Positions 24,308-32,828 are shown, counted from the first letter of the stretch. The stretch is 64,000 nt of DNA from an uncultured Oscillospiraceae bacterium (GCA_900539195.1 UQBC01000001.1:1-64000), one strand, 5' to 3'. Notes: a model not told the origin generated them from the sequence alone. Translations and numbers: made by a program.

Positions 24308-24949
24308 TTATGCTCCGGCTGCTGCTGAAGATGTAGCTCCATCCTTAGTAACCTTGGGGTTTGTGCCAACGATATCGCCGTTGATAACACCATCTTCGCA
24401 GTTAGCTGCTGCAAAGTTAGCAGGCTTGATTTCGTTTAATGAATTAATATTAGCTGATGAATAAGCTACCTGAGTGCATACACCGTTCTTGATAACGATA
24501 TTTGCTGTACCTGCCTTGATTTCCTTAAGATCCTTCTCAAGTGCTTCCTTCCAAGCTGCCCACATATCAGTCGGTTGCCAGTTTGTACCGTTTGACTTCT
24601 TACCGCTTACTGTTACTCCAGTAGTGTCAGCACTGCCTGCTGCTGCCGCTGAAGTACTGATTGTAAATGTTGCGGAAGCACCATCGGTATTTGCAATGCT
24701 TGTGATATATACAACGCCGGAACCCTTAAGTGTGCAGCCCTTTGTTTCCATAGAAGAAATCGTGTTTGTGACTGTCTTTCTGATAGAAGCTGCTGTCTGG
24801 TCTGCAGATGTGATGTTAGCAGACTTAACGTAACCGATCATTGTAGGGATCAGGATAGCTGCGAGTACGCCGATGATAGCGATAACAACGATCAGCTCAA
24901 CGAGTGTGAAGCCTTTCTTGGCTTTCAGTTTCTGTAATTTCTTTATCAT
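24308..24949 (-). CDS. Type IV pilin (probable major pilin)
   Basis: A 213-residue protein with leader and cleavage site AKKG|FTLVELIVVIAIIGV, Glu at +5, a long hydrophobic N-terminal helix and a head domain rich in Ala, Ser and Thr with two or three Cys. AAGGAGGT precedes ATG 24949. Codon use is strongly biased, like that of the adhE and cellobiose phosphorylase genes, so high expression is likely. It has a long structured leader and its own terminator. Confidence 0.88.
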   Translation of the reverse strand: MIKKLQKLKAKKGFTLVELIVVIAIIGVLAAILIPTMIGYVKSANITSADQTAASIRKTVTNTISSMETKGCTLKGSGVVYITSIANTDGASATFTISTSAAAAGSADTTGVTVSGKKSNGTNWQPTDMWAAWKEALEKDLKEIKAGTANIVIKNGVCTQVAYSSANINSLNEIKPANFAAANCEDGVINGDIVGTNPKVTKDGATSSAAAGA

Positions 24950-25130
24950 GGGAAATTACCTCCTTGAAAAATGTAAAAGTTTTTTTATGTTTAACGGTCT
25001 GCGCCGTTAAATCCAAAATTCCCCGTGGGTCTTCAGAATAAATATATGCCGAAGAATTTCTTCTCAGCACCTTTTCTGTTGCCCTTGGTGTTTTCTGTAC
25101 ACTAAGAATATCATACTCCATTCAAAAAAG
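24950..25130 (-). promoter_or_regulatory. Structured leader of pilin gene
   Basis: About 180 nt of 5' leader with hairpins TTTAACGG/CCGTTAAA (24990-25011) and GAAG/CTTC around 25050-25063. A TATGAT box lies near 25108. Clostridial pilus genes are often controlled by cyclic di-GMP riboswitches, but the conserved bases of those riboswitches were not found here. Confidence 0.35.
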
Positions 25131-25276
25131 CAATAGCCAAATTGCTAATTTTTGTGCTAATCTTCAATTTTAGTGAATTTTAGATATAAGCGATTTCTTT
25201 TTGTGGTACATTTTGCACAATGTTTGTGTAACAGGGTTACACACAGCATATCTTTTGTCGCATTTTATAATAATCC

Positions 25277-25316
25277 CACTGAAAACTTACCCTAAAAAAC
25301 GACCAAGTTTTCAGTG
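25277..25316. other. 12-bp inverted repeat
   Basis: CACTGAAAACTT (25277-25288) pairs perfectly with 25305-25316 across a 16-nt loop. A second palindrome, TGTGTAAC-agg-GTTACACA, lies at 25225-25243. No gene was seen in 25131-25330; these may be regulator sites or transcript ends. Confidence 0.5.
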
Positions 25317-25330
25317 AAACCGCTCTTATA

Positions 25331-25350
25331 AAGCAAGAACCCCCTCCGGC
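25331..25350. repeat. 20-bp direct repeat, copy 1
   Basis: Identical 20-mer to 26224-26243. It forms the left arm of the DUF3800 terminator. The two copies flank the DUF3800 gene and its leader. Confidence 0.85.
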
Positions 25351-25368
25351 ATATCGCCGGAGGGGGTT
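25338..25368 (-). terminator. Terminator of DUF3800 gene
   Basis: A perfect 13-bp stem AACCCCCTCCGGC (25338-25350) with 25356-25368, 5-nt loop. Confidence 0.8.
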
Positions 25369-25381
25369 GTGGCAGGATTTG

Positions 25382-26059
25382 TTACATACGCTTGCCCGCT
25401 ATCGTCTTTATAAACGATTTTTTTAATTCCTGTGGTTTATAGAAGAACGAAGATTCCGATTTACTTAGTCTGTTTTCCTGCTGCTTTAGCGAAAGCAATT
25501 CTATACTACATATAAAATCCGCTAACTGTAACAATCTGTACTCACCCGGTGAAGCTTTCCTGAATTCAACGTTGCTCAAAAGCATAGACAGGATAGTATT
25601 AAGCACAAGATTAAGCTCTGTTTGTCCGTTATCATAATAAACATTAACTTTGTCAAAAGACGAAAAGTAGTCGTGATTTTTGCTGACAAACGACTTTATT
25701 TGCTTTGAAAGCTGTGTACTCAGTGCGAACTTATCTCCCGCAGTCTTCCTGTCTATTATAATTGAATTATGTTTTATCGGAGCGTGAAGAAAAAAGCAAC
25801 GCATTTTATAAAGCAATTGTCTGCGTTCGTCTATTGCCATATTATGATACGGAACCTCTCTTCTTATTATCGGCGCTGTATGTATATAAGAAAAGTCGAG
25901 ATCCATATACGACAGACTGCTTTCTAGTTGTTCCAGTGCCTGCTTTAAATCTTCCGATTGATTATGCAACACCAATGTTACGATGTAATAAGGCGAAGCG
26001 TTGTTCACTTTACCAAAATCGCCCGATTCATCAACAAATACGCTTAATATCTTTTCCAT
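25382..26059 (-). CDS. DUF3800 domain protein
   Basis: A 225-residue protein of the DUF3800 family, marked by the N-terminal SVFVDESGDFG with its paired acidic residues, DRKTAG near 120 and LQLADFICS near 185. The fold is thought to be RNase H-like, so a nuclease activity is plausible. The gene is often found in mobile or defence contexts. The ribosome site before ATG 26059 is weak. An intrinsic terminator lies about 30 nt upstream of the start, and the cassette is flanked by identical 20-bp repeats. Codon use is plainer than in neighbouring adhE. Function unknown. Confidence 0.82.
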   Translation of the reverse strand: MEKILSVFVDESGDFGKVNNASPYYIVTLVLHNQSEDLKQALEQLESSLSYMDLDFSYIHTAPIIRREVPYHNMAIDERRQLLYKMRCFFLHAPIKHNSIIIDRKTAGDKFALSTQLSKQIKSFVSKNHDYFSSFDKVNVYYDNGQTELNLVLNTILSMLLSNVEFRKASPGEYRLLQLADFICSIELLSLKQQENRLSKSESSFFYKPQELKKSFIKTIAGKRM

Positions 26060-26086
26060 TTTTCGTTATCCCGCAATCATAAATCT

Positions 26087-26173
26087 AAAAAAAATGACGG
26101 GGAAGTGTCCCCGTCTGCGGTGGCCCAGATCATAACGACCAAGCCAAAATGCAGTATACTGCACTTTTATTGT
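26087..26173 (-). ncRNA. Attenuated leader RNA before DUF3800 gene
   Basis: About 87 nt from the predicted start to a terminator hairpin GACGGGGA/TCCCCGTC (26096-26103 with 26108-26115) followed by eight T on the minus strand. Upstream within it are the palindrome TGCAGTATACTGCA (26149-26162) and a stem GGUC/GAUC inside GGC...GCC. Several DUF3800-associated RNA motifs have been described; whether this belongs to one is not known. It may be an independent small RNA or an attenuator. Confidence 0.55.
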
Positions 26174-26179
26174 ATTCGT

Positions 26180-26208
26180 ATTATATCATAAAAATTCAAC
26201 TTTGTCAA
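26180..26208 (-). promoter_or_regulatory. Promoter of DUF3800 leader RNA
   Basis: On the minus strand, a consensus TTGACA (26203-26208), 17 bp, then TATAAT (26180-26185). Confidence 0.85.
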
Positions 26209-26223
26209 GATTTCTTACAGACT

Positions 26224-26243
26224 AAGCAAGAACCCCCTCCGGC
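26224..26243. repeat. 20-bp direct repeat, copy 2
   Basis: Identical 20-mer to 25331-25350, forming part of the adhE terminator. Confidence 0.85.
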
Positions 26244-26262
26244 TCTCGCCTGAGGGGGTTCT
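26229..26262 (-). terminator. Terminator of adhE
   Basis: Stem GAACCCCCTC with GAGGGGGTTC around 26230-26262, directly after the adhE stop. Near-copy of the DUF3800 terminator. Confidence 0.8.
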
Positions 26263-26295
26263 CTATATTAGTTTAAAACATTATGGAGCTTGCGA

Positions 26296-28953
26296 TTAAA
26301 CTGTTTCGTCAACGCCGTAGTAAGCATTGAGGTACATCTGCTTGATCTCGCTCATCAGCGGGTATCTGGGGTTAGCGCCTGTGCACTGGTCGTCGAATGC
26401 CTGCTCTGTCATAGCGTCAAGTCTGTCTAAGAAGTCCTTCTCATCAATACCGTAGTCCTTGATTGTCTTCTTGATGCCTACAGTTTCCTTGAGCTGTTCG
26501 ATCTTAGCGATGAACTTCTCGAACTTCTCTTCGTTGTTCTTGCCTGTTACGCCGCAGAATTCAGCAACTTCAACGTATCTCTCAAGAGTATGGGGGTGAT
26601 CATACTGTGAGAATGTACCCATCTTTGTGGGGTTGGGAACTGCGTTGAAACGCATAACGTGTGTGATAAGCAGAGCGTTTGCAATACCGTGAGGCAGGTG
26701 GTGGAAAGCACCGAGCTTGTGAGCCATTGAGTGGCAGACACCGAGGAATGCGTTAGCGAATGCGATACCTGCCATAGCAGAAGCATTAGCCATCTTCTCT
26801 CTTGCTTCAACATCTGTCTGACCTTCAGCGTAAGCTCTGGGCAGATACTCGAAGATGTTTCTTGCAGCCTTGAGAGCAAGACCGTCTGTGTAGTCTGTAG
26901 CCATGATTGATGCGTAAGCCTCGAGGCAGTGTGTGAGTGCGTCAACACCTGAAGCACTTGTCAGACCCTTAGGCTGTGTCATCATGTTGTCTGTATCAAT
27001 GATTGCCATGTTGGGCAGTAACTGATAGTCAGCAAGAGGATACTTAACGCCTGTCTTTTCGTCAGTGATAACTGCGAAAGGAGTACACTCTGAACCTGTA
27101 CCAGAAGATGTGGGGATAGCTACGAAGTAAGCCTTTTCGCCCATCTTGGGGAATGTGTATACTCTCTTACGGATATCCATGTATCTCATAGCCATATCGA
27201 GGAAGTCAACATCGGGATGCTCGTAAAGTACCCACATGATCTTACCTGCGTCCATAGCAGAACCGCCGCCGAGTGCGATGATAACGTCAGGCTGGAACTG
27301 CTTCATCAGCTCTGCACCTTCCTTAGCGCAAGCAAGCGTAGGATCGGGAGCAACGTTGAAGAATACTGTATGAGAAATGCCCATCTGATCGAGCTTATCT
27401 GTGATAGCCTTTGTGTTGCCGTTATGATATAAGAAGGAGTCTGTTACGATGAATGCCTTCTTCTTATTCATTATTGTGCCCAGCTCATCAAGAGCAACAG
27501 GCATAGAACCCTTCTTGAAGTAAACCTTCTCAGGAAGTCTCAGCCACAGCATATTCTCTCTCCTCTCAGCGACTGTCTTGATGTTGATGAGGTGCTTAAC
27601 ACCAACGTTTTCGGATACGGAGTTACCGCCCCATGAGCCGCAGCCCAGTGTTAATGAGGGGAGAAGCTTGAAGTTGTAAAGGTCACCGATACCGCCGTGT
27701 GAAGAAGGTGTGTTAACGAGGATACGGCAGGTCTTCATTCTGTTGGCGAATTCGTTGATCTTCTCACGCTCTGTAACAGCGTTGCAGTACAGAGATGATG
27801 TATGACCGTAACCGCCGTCAGCAACGAGCCTTTCAGCCTTTGCAACTGCGTCTTCAAAGTCCTTAGCCTTGTACATAGCGAGTACGGGAGAGAGCTTTTC
27901 GTGTGCAAACTCTTCTTCGATGTCTACGCTTTCAACTTCACCTATAAGAACCTTAGTCTTGGGATCAACCTTAACGCCTGCGAGCTCAGCTATTGTAGCG
28001 GCCTTCTGACCAACTATCTTTGCGTTGAGTGCGCCGTTGATAAGGATTGTCTTTCTTACCTTTTCTGTTTCTTCGGGATTTAAGAAGTAGCAGCCGAGTG
28101 ATGCAAATTCCTTCTTAACCTTGTCATATATCTTGTCGAGTACGATTACTGACTGCTCAGAAGCACAGATCATACCGTTATCAAATGTCTTTGAGTGAAC
28201 GATTGAAGCAACAGCGAGCTTGATGTCTGCTGTAGTATCAATGATTGCGGGTGTGTTACCTGCGCCAACGCCGAGAGCGGGCTTGCCTGATGAGTAAGCA
28301 GCCTTAACCATTCCGGGACCGCCTGTAGCGAGGATTATATCAGCGCTTCTCATAACTTCGTTTGTGAGGTCGAGCGAAGGAACGTCGATCCAGGCGATGA
28401 TGCCCTTAGGTGCGCCTGCAGCAACTGCAGCGTCCAGAACTACCTTAGCGGCAGCGATTGTGCTCTTCTTAGCTCTGGGGTGGGGGCTGATTATGATACC
28501 GTTTCTTGTCTTAAGACAGATAAGTGTCTTGAATATAGCTGTTGATGTGGGGTTTGTTGTAGGAATAACTGCGGCAACAACACCGATAGGCTCTGCAACC
28601 TTCATTGTACCGAAAGCCTTGTCTTCTTCGATAATGTCGCAGGTCTTTGTGTTCTTGTAAGCGTTGTAGATGTACTCGGCTGCGTAGTTGTTCTTGATAA
28701 CCTTATCTTCAACAACACCCATACCTGTTTCTTCTACTGCCATCTTAGCGAGCGGGATTCTCATCTGGTTAGCGGCGATTGCTGCTGCCTGGAAGATCTT
28801 ATCAACCTGCTCCTGTGTAAAGGTTGCGAATTCCTGCTGTGCAGCTCTTACTTCTGCCATACGAGCCTTGAGAGCGTCAACATTGTCAACGATCAGCGGG
28901 CTTACGGGAGCAGATTCAGCTGTCTTGTTGCTTACGATTTGCTTCTTAGCCAT
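26296..28953 (-). CDS. adhE: Bifunctional aldehyde-alcohol dehydrogenase AdhE
   Basis: An 885-residue two-domain enzyme that reduces acetyl-CoA to acetaldehyde and then ethanol with NADH, forming filaments (spirosomes) in the cytoplasm. Residues about 20-440 are the CoA-acylating aldehyde dehydrogenase with catalytic Cys in FDNGMICASEQ. Residues about 460-880 are the iron-dependent alcohol dehydrogenase with GGGSAMDAGK and iron-binding histidines in GVCHSMAHKLGAFHHLPHG. AGGAGG precedes ATG 28953. A Rex-type operator overlaps the leader, so control by NADH/NAD+ is likely. Length matches the family. Confidence 0.95.
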   Translation of the reverse strand: MAKKQIVSNKTAESAPVSPLIVDNVDALKARMAEVRAAQQEFATFTQEQVDKIFQAAAIAANQMRIPLAKMAVEETGMGVVEDKVIKNNYAAEYIYNAYKNTKTCDIIEEDKAFGTMKVAEPIGVVAAVIPTTNPTSTAIFKTLICLKTRNGIIISPHPRAKKSTIAAAKVVLDAAVAAGAPKGIIAWIDVPSLDLTNEVMRSADIILATGGPGMVKAAYSSGKPALGVGAGNTPAIIDTTADIKLAVASIVHSKTFDNGMICASEQSVIVLDKIYDKVKKEFASLGCYFLNPEETEKVRKTILINGALNAKIVGQKAATIAELAGVKVDPKTKVLIGEVESVDIEEEFAHEKLSPVLAMYKAKDFEDAVAKAERLVADGGYGHTSSLYCNAVTEREKINEFANRMKTCRILVNTPSSHGGIGDLYNFKLLPSLTLGCGSWGGNSVSENVGVKHLINIKTVAERRENMLWLRLPEKVYFKKGSMPVALDELGTIMNKKKAFIVTDSFLYHNGNTKAITDKLDQMGISHTVFFNVAPDPTLACAKEGAELMKQFQPDVIIALGGGSAMDAGKIMWVLYEHPDVDFLDMAMRYMDIRKRVYTFPKMGEKAYFVAIPTSSGTGSECTPFAVITDEKTGVKYPLADYQLLPNMAIIDTDNMMTQPKGLTSASGVDALTHCLEAYASIMATDYTDGLALKAARNIFEYLPRAYAEGQTDVEAREKMANASAMAGIAFANAFLGVCHSMAHKLGAFHHLPHGIANALLITHVMRFNAVPNPTKMGTFSQYDHPHTLERYVEVAEFCGVTGKNNEEKFEKFIAKIEQLKETVGIKKTIKDYGIDEKDFLDRLDAMTEQAFDDQCTGANPRYPLMSEIKQMYLNAYYGVDETV

Positions 28954-29047
28954 TTTGTCCTCCTGAATGTTTTAAACTGTTCTTTCTTATTGTACCGTTT
29001 TTGCGGTCTGCTGTTATAGTTTACCGCAGGGTCGGCGGTTTACCCAT

Positions 29048-29065
29048 TTGTTATTTTTTTAACAA
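29048..29065. promoter_or_regulatory. Rex-type operator before adhE
   Basis: TTGTTATTTTTTTAACAA, an 18-bp near-perfect palindrome just downstream of the adhE -10 box. It differs from the clostridial Rex consensus TTGTTAANNNNTTAACAA at one position. Rex represses fermentation genes until NADH rises. Confidence 0.75.
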
Positions 29066-29069
29066 TATC

Positions 29070-29099
29070 ATTATATCAATTTGAAGCGCATTTTGTCAA
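29070..29099 (-). promoter_or_regulatory. Promoter of adhE
   Basis: On the minus strand, TTGACA (29094-29099), 18 bp, then TATAAT (29070-29075). Confidence 0.85.
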
Positions 29100-29290
29100 T
29101 CTTTTTTTCTATGAAAATGGCTAAAATAAGATTGTTCCTTTTGTGCATATTGTATAATCGGCAGCGCAGAGGGTGGTATGTGAGGGATAAAGCGGCATAT
29201 GAAGCCTCATTCCGCCCAGCTTTTAGAAAAGTCTGTTTTTTCAAAAAAGTGCTTGTTCTCAATCCCTATCCCCTTTAGAACACTCTGTTG

Positions 29291-29410
29291 ACTTTGCTTC
29301 GTGCAAAGCTTGGTGTGTCCTTATTTCGGCGTCCTTGCCGAAAGCCCCTTTCCCCGGGAAAGGGGCTGAATGTGTGGCTGCCGCCCTCACCCCGCTTGGG
29401 GCTACGCCCC
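29291..29410. repeat. Chain of hairpins, GC-rich
   Basis: Four or five adjacent hairpins: 6 bp at 29292-29308, 7 bp at 29324-29343, 11 bp at 29343-29367 (agcccctttcc type), and overlapping 4-5 bp GGGG/CCCC stems at 29390-29410. The architecture resembles the element at 1-153. No gene was seen in 29100-29290. Confidence 0.5.
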
Positions 29411-29452
29411 AAACCCCATTTTTAAAAGTTATGTAGGTTTTTCGACAGACTG

Positions 29453-29480
29453 ACAGCCGTGACTTAACCGCCACGGCTGT
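29453..29480 (-). terminator. Terminator-like hairpin after lipoprotein cluster
   Basis: A 9-bp stem ACAGCCGTG (29453-29461) with 29472-29480; no clear T-run follows. Confidence 0.5.
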
Positions 29481-29497
29481 GCATTGTTTAATTGTAA

Positions 29498-30514
29498 TCA
29501 GCTCTTGAAATGATCTCCGTATTTTTCTTTAAGTATCTTCCACTGGTAGTGGTAGCATTTCGCGTTTTGGAAATATACTTCGCTCTCTTTATCAATGTGT
29601 AAATCAGGCTCGTCATTTGCTAAATCAAAATACAGACCGTAAGCTCGTACATAGTTGTTACTGTCATATGTTTTAATGGTATTATCGGCAAAGACCAAAT
29701 ACGATTCGTTTTTTTCAAGCAGCTTCATTACCCCTGTTATAACGACAGAATCTGCGTTATCGATCAGATATTTACGATAAGCAGAGTATTTTTCAATGTC
29801 TTCTTTTTCAATTTCCATTTTTTCGGTATCGCCATCTTCAACATACGACTGATATATGTATTCCATGTATTCTATCAGCGAATCAAGCCAGGCAAGTGGG
29901 GTATTTCCGTTATAAGATTGAGCTATACTGATCGGTTGGTTAATGTAAATTATATCTCCTTGTTTATAATCTGTATCAAAGCCGTAACTGTCAATAATCT
30001 CATCTATCATCACAGGAGTAAATGTCATATCCTCACTGGGAACATCTTGAGGTGGGATTACTTGCACATCACCGCATTTGCCATTTATAAAATAATAACT
30101 GTCACCAACCACATGACATTTTATCGCAACCGGGCTTGTCATGCGATTCTTCATAAACTCGGATATCCCTTTATAGCTTGGCTCGAAGCTTGCAGTGATA
30201 TCATAAGGAGAAAACGACAACCCGAAAAAAATTCTGTCATTTGTAATAGTATATTTACTGCTGTCATACGAAAACGTCTGATATCCCTCAATATTCTTTA
30301 CAAAGTTTTCTTCACTTTCCTTGCTTGTATTATCTGTTTCGGAGCTGTTTTCAGTAGCCGAGCTTTCGGCTTTGCTTTCGTTATTGCTGTCCGTAACCAA
30401 ACTTTCATTCGGCGGAGTAGTATCACCTACACTGCCGGTTGCAGAGTTACTTGTACAGCCGAATAGCATAAGAGCGGATAAGATGAGTGCTGTTGTTTTG
30501 GTTAGTTTTTTCAT
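29498..30514 (-). CDS. Tandem paralogous lipoprotein 3
   Basis: A 338-residue lipoprotein with signal peptide and lipobox MLFGC (Cys20). Its first 24 residues and following GSVGDTTPP are shared with the next two upstream genes. A Ser/Glu/Asn linker is followed by KNIEGYQTFSYD and a beta-rich region with QGDIIYINQPI. It ends in the family motif LKEKYGDHFKS. GAGGT precedes the ATG. It is the last of three copies in a row, separated by exactly 30 nt. No known domain was recognised. Confidence 0.78.
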   Translation of the reverse strand: MKKLTKTTALILSALMLFGCTSNSATGSVGDTTPPNESLVTDSNNESKAESSATENSSETDNTSKESEENFVKNIEGYQTFSYDSSKYTITNDRIFFGLSFSPYDITASFEPSYKGISEFMKNRMTSPVAIKCHVVGDSYYFINGKCGDVQVIPPQDVPSEDMTFTPVMIDEIIDSYGFDTDYKQGDIIYINQPISIAQSYNGNTPLAWLDSLIEYMEYIYQSYVEDGDTEKMEIEKEDIEKYSAYRKYLIDNADSVVITGVMKLLEKNESYLVFADNTIKTYDSNNYVRAYGLYFDLANDEPDLHIDKESEVYFQNAKCYHYQWKILKEKYGDHFKS

Positions 30515-30544
30515 GATTGATTACCTCGATTTTGTAGTCCCACG

Positions 30545-31624
30545 TTATCTCTTAAAATGCTCCCCGTATTTTTCTTTCATAGCTTTCCATGATTTTTCAT
30601 AACCGTATAGTCCTTGAAAATATATATCATCATCACCGAAGAGTGAGGGCACATCATCACAAGCTAAGTCGTATTTCATAGGATATGCTTTATGATAAGA
30701 GTTACCGTCATTTGTGCCGGGAACAGGTGTTACTGCCACAAAAGCAAGATACGACACCTCTTTTTCCATAGGTGAACCGGAATCTGCAAAAACAACCTTT
30801 CCGTTATTTTCACGGACAAAATTGTTAAACGCATTGCATTCTTCGATTAGAATTTTGGTTTGAGCTATATTAATTTCATACTCTTTTAGCGTTTCCTCAT
30901 CAGGAATTTTATTTGCCTTTTCTTCATCTATGTATTTTTCGTATTCGGCAATTTCTTCTTTCTTGTTTTTTATATCTTCGTCAGCAGACATCAGAATAGT
31001 ATTACCATTTTCATCTATAAACTCGCAAACATGAAAGCCTTCTTCGATATAGATTACATCTCCTGCCTTTAAATCCGATACAGCGTCGGTGGTTTTGTCA
31101 ATCACTTCTTCAATAACAACCGGAGTATATACTCCGTTCAGAATATTATCCTCAGAAAAATCCTGCACGGTTTTGATACCGCTTCTACCGTTCTGGAATA
31201 CATAGCTGTCCCCTGCAACCTTGCATTTGATTACAAGCACTTCATCATCAACTGTATTTCTTGCAAGGGGCAGAGTGACTGTTTCGCCGGTAAATGGACC
31301 CATTGGATCTCTCTTTTTATTACCATACGCTTTGCGTAAGGTTGTTTTTACATACTTATCCTTATCATACGAAAACGTCTGATACCCCTCAATATTCTTT
31401 ACAAGATTCTCGTTATTCTCCTCACCGGAATTGCCAGATATTGAACTGCTGTCTGTTACAGAGCTTTCGGTTGCAGAACTATCATTTCTGCTTTCACTCT
31501 CTGTACCCGAACTTTCGCTCGGCGGTGTAGTATCACCTACACTGCCGTTTGCAGAGTTACTTGTACAGCCGAATAGCATAAGAGCGGATAAGATGAGTGC
31601 TGTTGTTTTGGTTAGTTTTTTCAT
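30545..31624 (-). CDS. Tandem paralogous lipoprotein 2
   Basis: A 359-residue lipoprotein (lipobox FGC, Cys20) with the same leader as its neighbours, then KNIEGYQTFSYDKDKY, VIEEVIDKTTDAVSDLKAGDVIYIEEG and the C-terminal MKEKYGEHFKR. A helical insertion (about 225-280, rich in Glu and Lys) is specific to this copy and the upstream one. The ribosome site is weak. It is 30 nt from each neighbour. It is likely surface-anchored; its ligand is unknown. Confidence 0.78.
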   Translation of the reverse strand: MKKLTKTTALILSALMLFGCTSNSANGSVGDTTPPSESSGTESESRNDSSATESSVTDSSSISGNSGEENNENLVKNIEGYQTFSYDKDKYVKTTLRKAYGNKKRDPMGPFTGETVTLPLARNTVDDEVLVIKCKVAGDSYVFQNGRSGIKTVQDFSEDNILNGVYTPVVIEEVIDKTTDAVSDLKAGDVIYIEEGFHVCEFIDENGNTILMSADEDIKNKKEEIAEYEKYIDEEKANKIPDEETLKEYEINIAQTKILIEECNAFNNFVRENNGKVVFADSGSPMEKEVSYLAFVAVTPVPGTNDGNSYHKAYPMKYDLACDDVPSLFGDDDIYFQGLYGYEKSWKAMKEKYGEHFKR

Positions 31625-31654
31625 GATTGATTACTTCGATTTTGTAGTTCCGCG

Positions 31655-32767
31655 TTATTTCTTGAAATGATCCCCGTATTTTTCTTTCATATTAGCCCAT
31701 CCATAAATATAACTGTAATGAAACCAATTATATTTTTCATTCTCCCCCAGCGATTCCGGTTCTTCGTCACCAAGATTGAATTTCTGCGCATAAGAATAGT
31801 AGTAACTGTTATCATCGATTGTATCTACGATTTTAGTTGAGTTCACATAGGCAAAATATGATTTGTCTTTTTGCATAGGAAATCCTACGCTTAAATTCAG
31901 TACCGGAGTGTCGCTTTCTTCAACAAACTTATAGTATGCCTTGTACTCGCTCTCCATTTGCTGATATTTTTTAACTTGAGCCTGCATTTCAGTTATATAT
32001 TTTTCATTGGCTTTATCTCCATTTTTTAATTCCTCATCTATTACATTTTGCAACTCGTCCAATTTATCCTGTAAAAACTTTAATGTGTCCTGATTTTTAA
32101 GTTTATAATAGCTATATAAGTCGCGGGTGATATTGTAATCTTCTTGAATATAAATAATGTCTCCGACTTGAAAATCCGGGTGATACGAAAATGTATCGAT
32201 TATTTCCTCAACGATAACAGGAGTATAAACACCCAGCATATAATCATTACTTGCATTCATATTGTCGAGCTTGGAAATTTTATCAATATACTCTTGTCCG
32301 CTTTTGCTGTATTCAGAGGATTTTACCGTAACATCGCCGCACTTGTTTTTCTCAGAAAAATACAAGCTTTCGCCCGCTATTCGGCACTTTATGGCAACCG
32401 GCCAGTATAACGTGCCGAATATGATATTATTCGGAATCGGATTTGTCGGATAAATGTAAATATCATCAACCGCTTCACGTTCAGAATATATTGATACAGA
32501 ATTAACCTGATACTTATCATTTTCATAGGAAAAAGACAGATATCCTTTGCTATCTTTTATAAAGCCATCTTTTTCGTTACTAAGTTCAATAGCTGTGCTG
32601 TTTTCAGTAGCCGAGCTTTCAACCTTACTTTCGTTTTTGCTGTCCGTGACTGAACTCTCCCCCGGCGGTGTAGTATCACCTACACTGCCGTTTGCAGAGT
32701 TACTTGTACAGCCGAATAGCATAAGAGCGGATAAGATGAGTGCTGTTGTTTTGGTTAGTTTTTTCAT
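31655..32767 (-). CDS. Tandem paralogous lipoprotein 1
   Basis: A 370-residue lipoprotein, first of the three-gene array, with the same Cys20 leader. The body shows GYLSFSYENDKYQV, VIVEEIIDTFSYHPDFQVGDIIYI, a Lys/Glu-rich coiled region at about 220-290 and a terminal MKEKYGDHFKK. Unlike the other two it has a strong AAAGGA site, and a promoter with an overlapping palindrome lies upstream. Expansion by tandem duplication is clear; the function is not. Confidence 0.8.
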   Translation of the reverse strand: MKKLTKTTALILSALMLFGCTSNSANGSVGDTTPPGESSVTDSKNESKVESSATENSTAIELSNEKDGFIKDSKGYLSFSYENDKYQVNSVSIYSEREAVDDIYIYPTNPIPNNIIFGTLYWPVAIKCRIAGESLYFSEKNKCGDVTVKSSEYSKSGQEYIDKISKLDNMNASNDYMLGVYTPVIVEEIIDTFSYHPDFQVGDIIYIQEDYNITRDLYSYYKLKNQDTLKFLQDKLDELQNVIDEELKNGDKANEKYITEMQAQVKKYQQMESEYKAYYKFVEESDTPVLNLSVGFPMQKDKSYFAYVNSTKIVDTIDDNSYYYSYAQKFNLGDEEPESLGENEKYNWFHYSYIYGWANMKEKYGDHFKK

Positions 32768-32828
32768 AATTTTTTCCTTTCGCGTAGTTGTGCTTTGTGA
32801 ATAAGAATTGCAGGTATAGATTGATACT

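Noticed and set aside
24897..25121. A 74-codon frame across the pilin leader
   Set aside because: It overlaps the pilin start in another frame, has no ribosome site, and the region is better explained as a structured leader.
24950..25130. A cyclic di-GMP riboswitch upstream of the pilin gene
   Set aside because: The conserved core bases of class I and II were not found on reading the minus strand.
29081..29278. A 65-codon plus-strand frame upstream of adhE
   Set aside because: It overlaps the adhE promoter, has no ribosome site and no conserved features.
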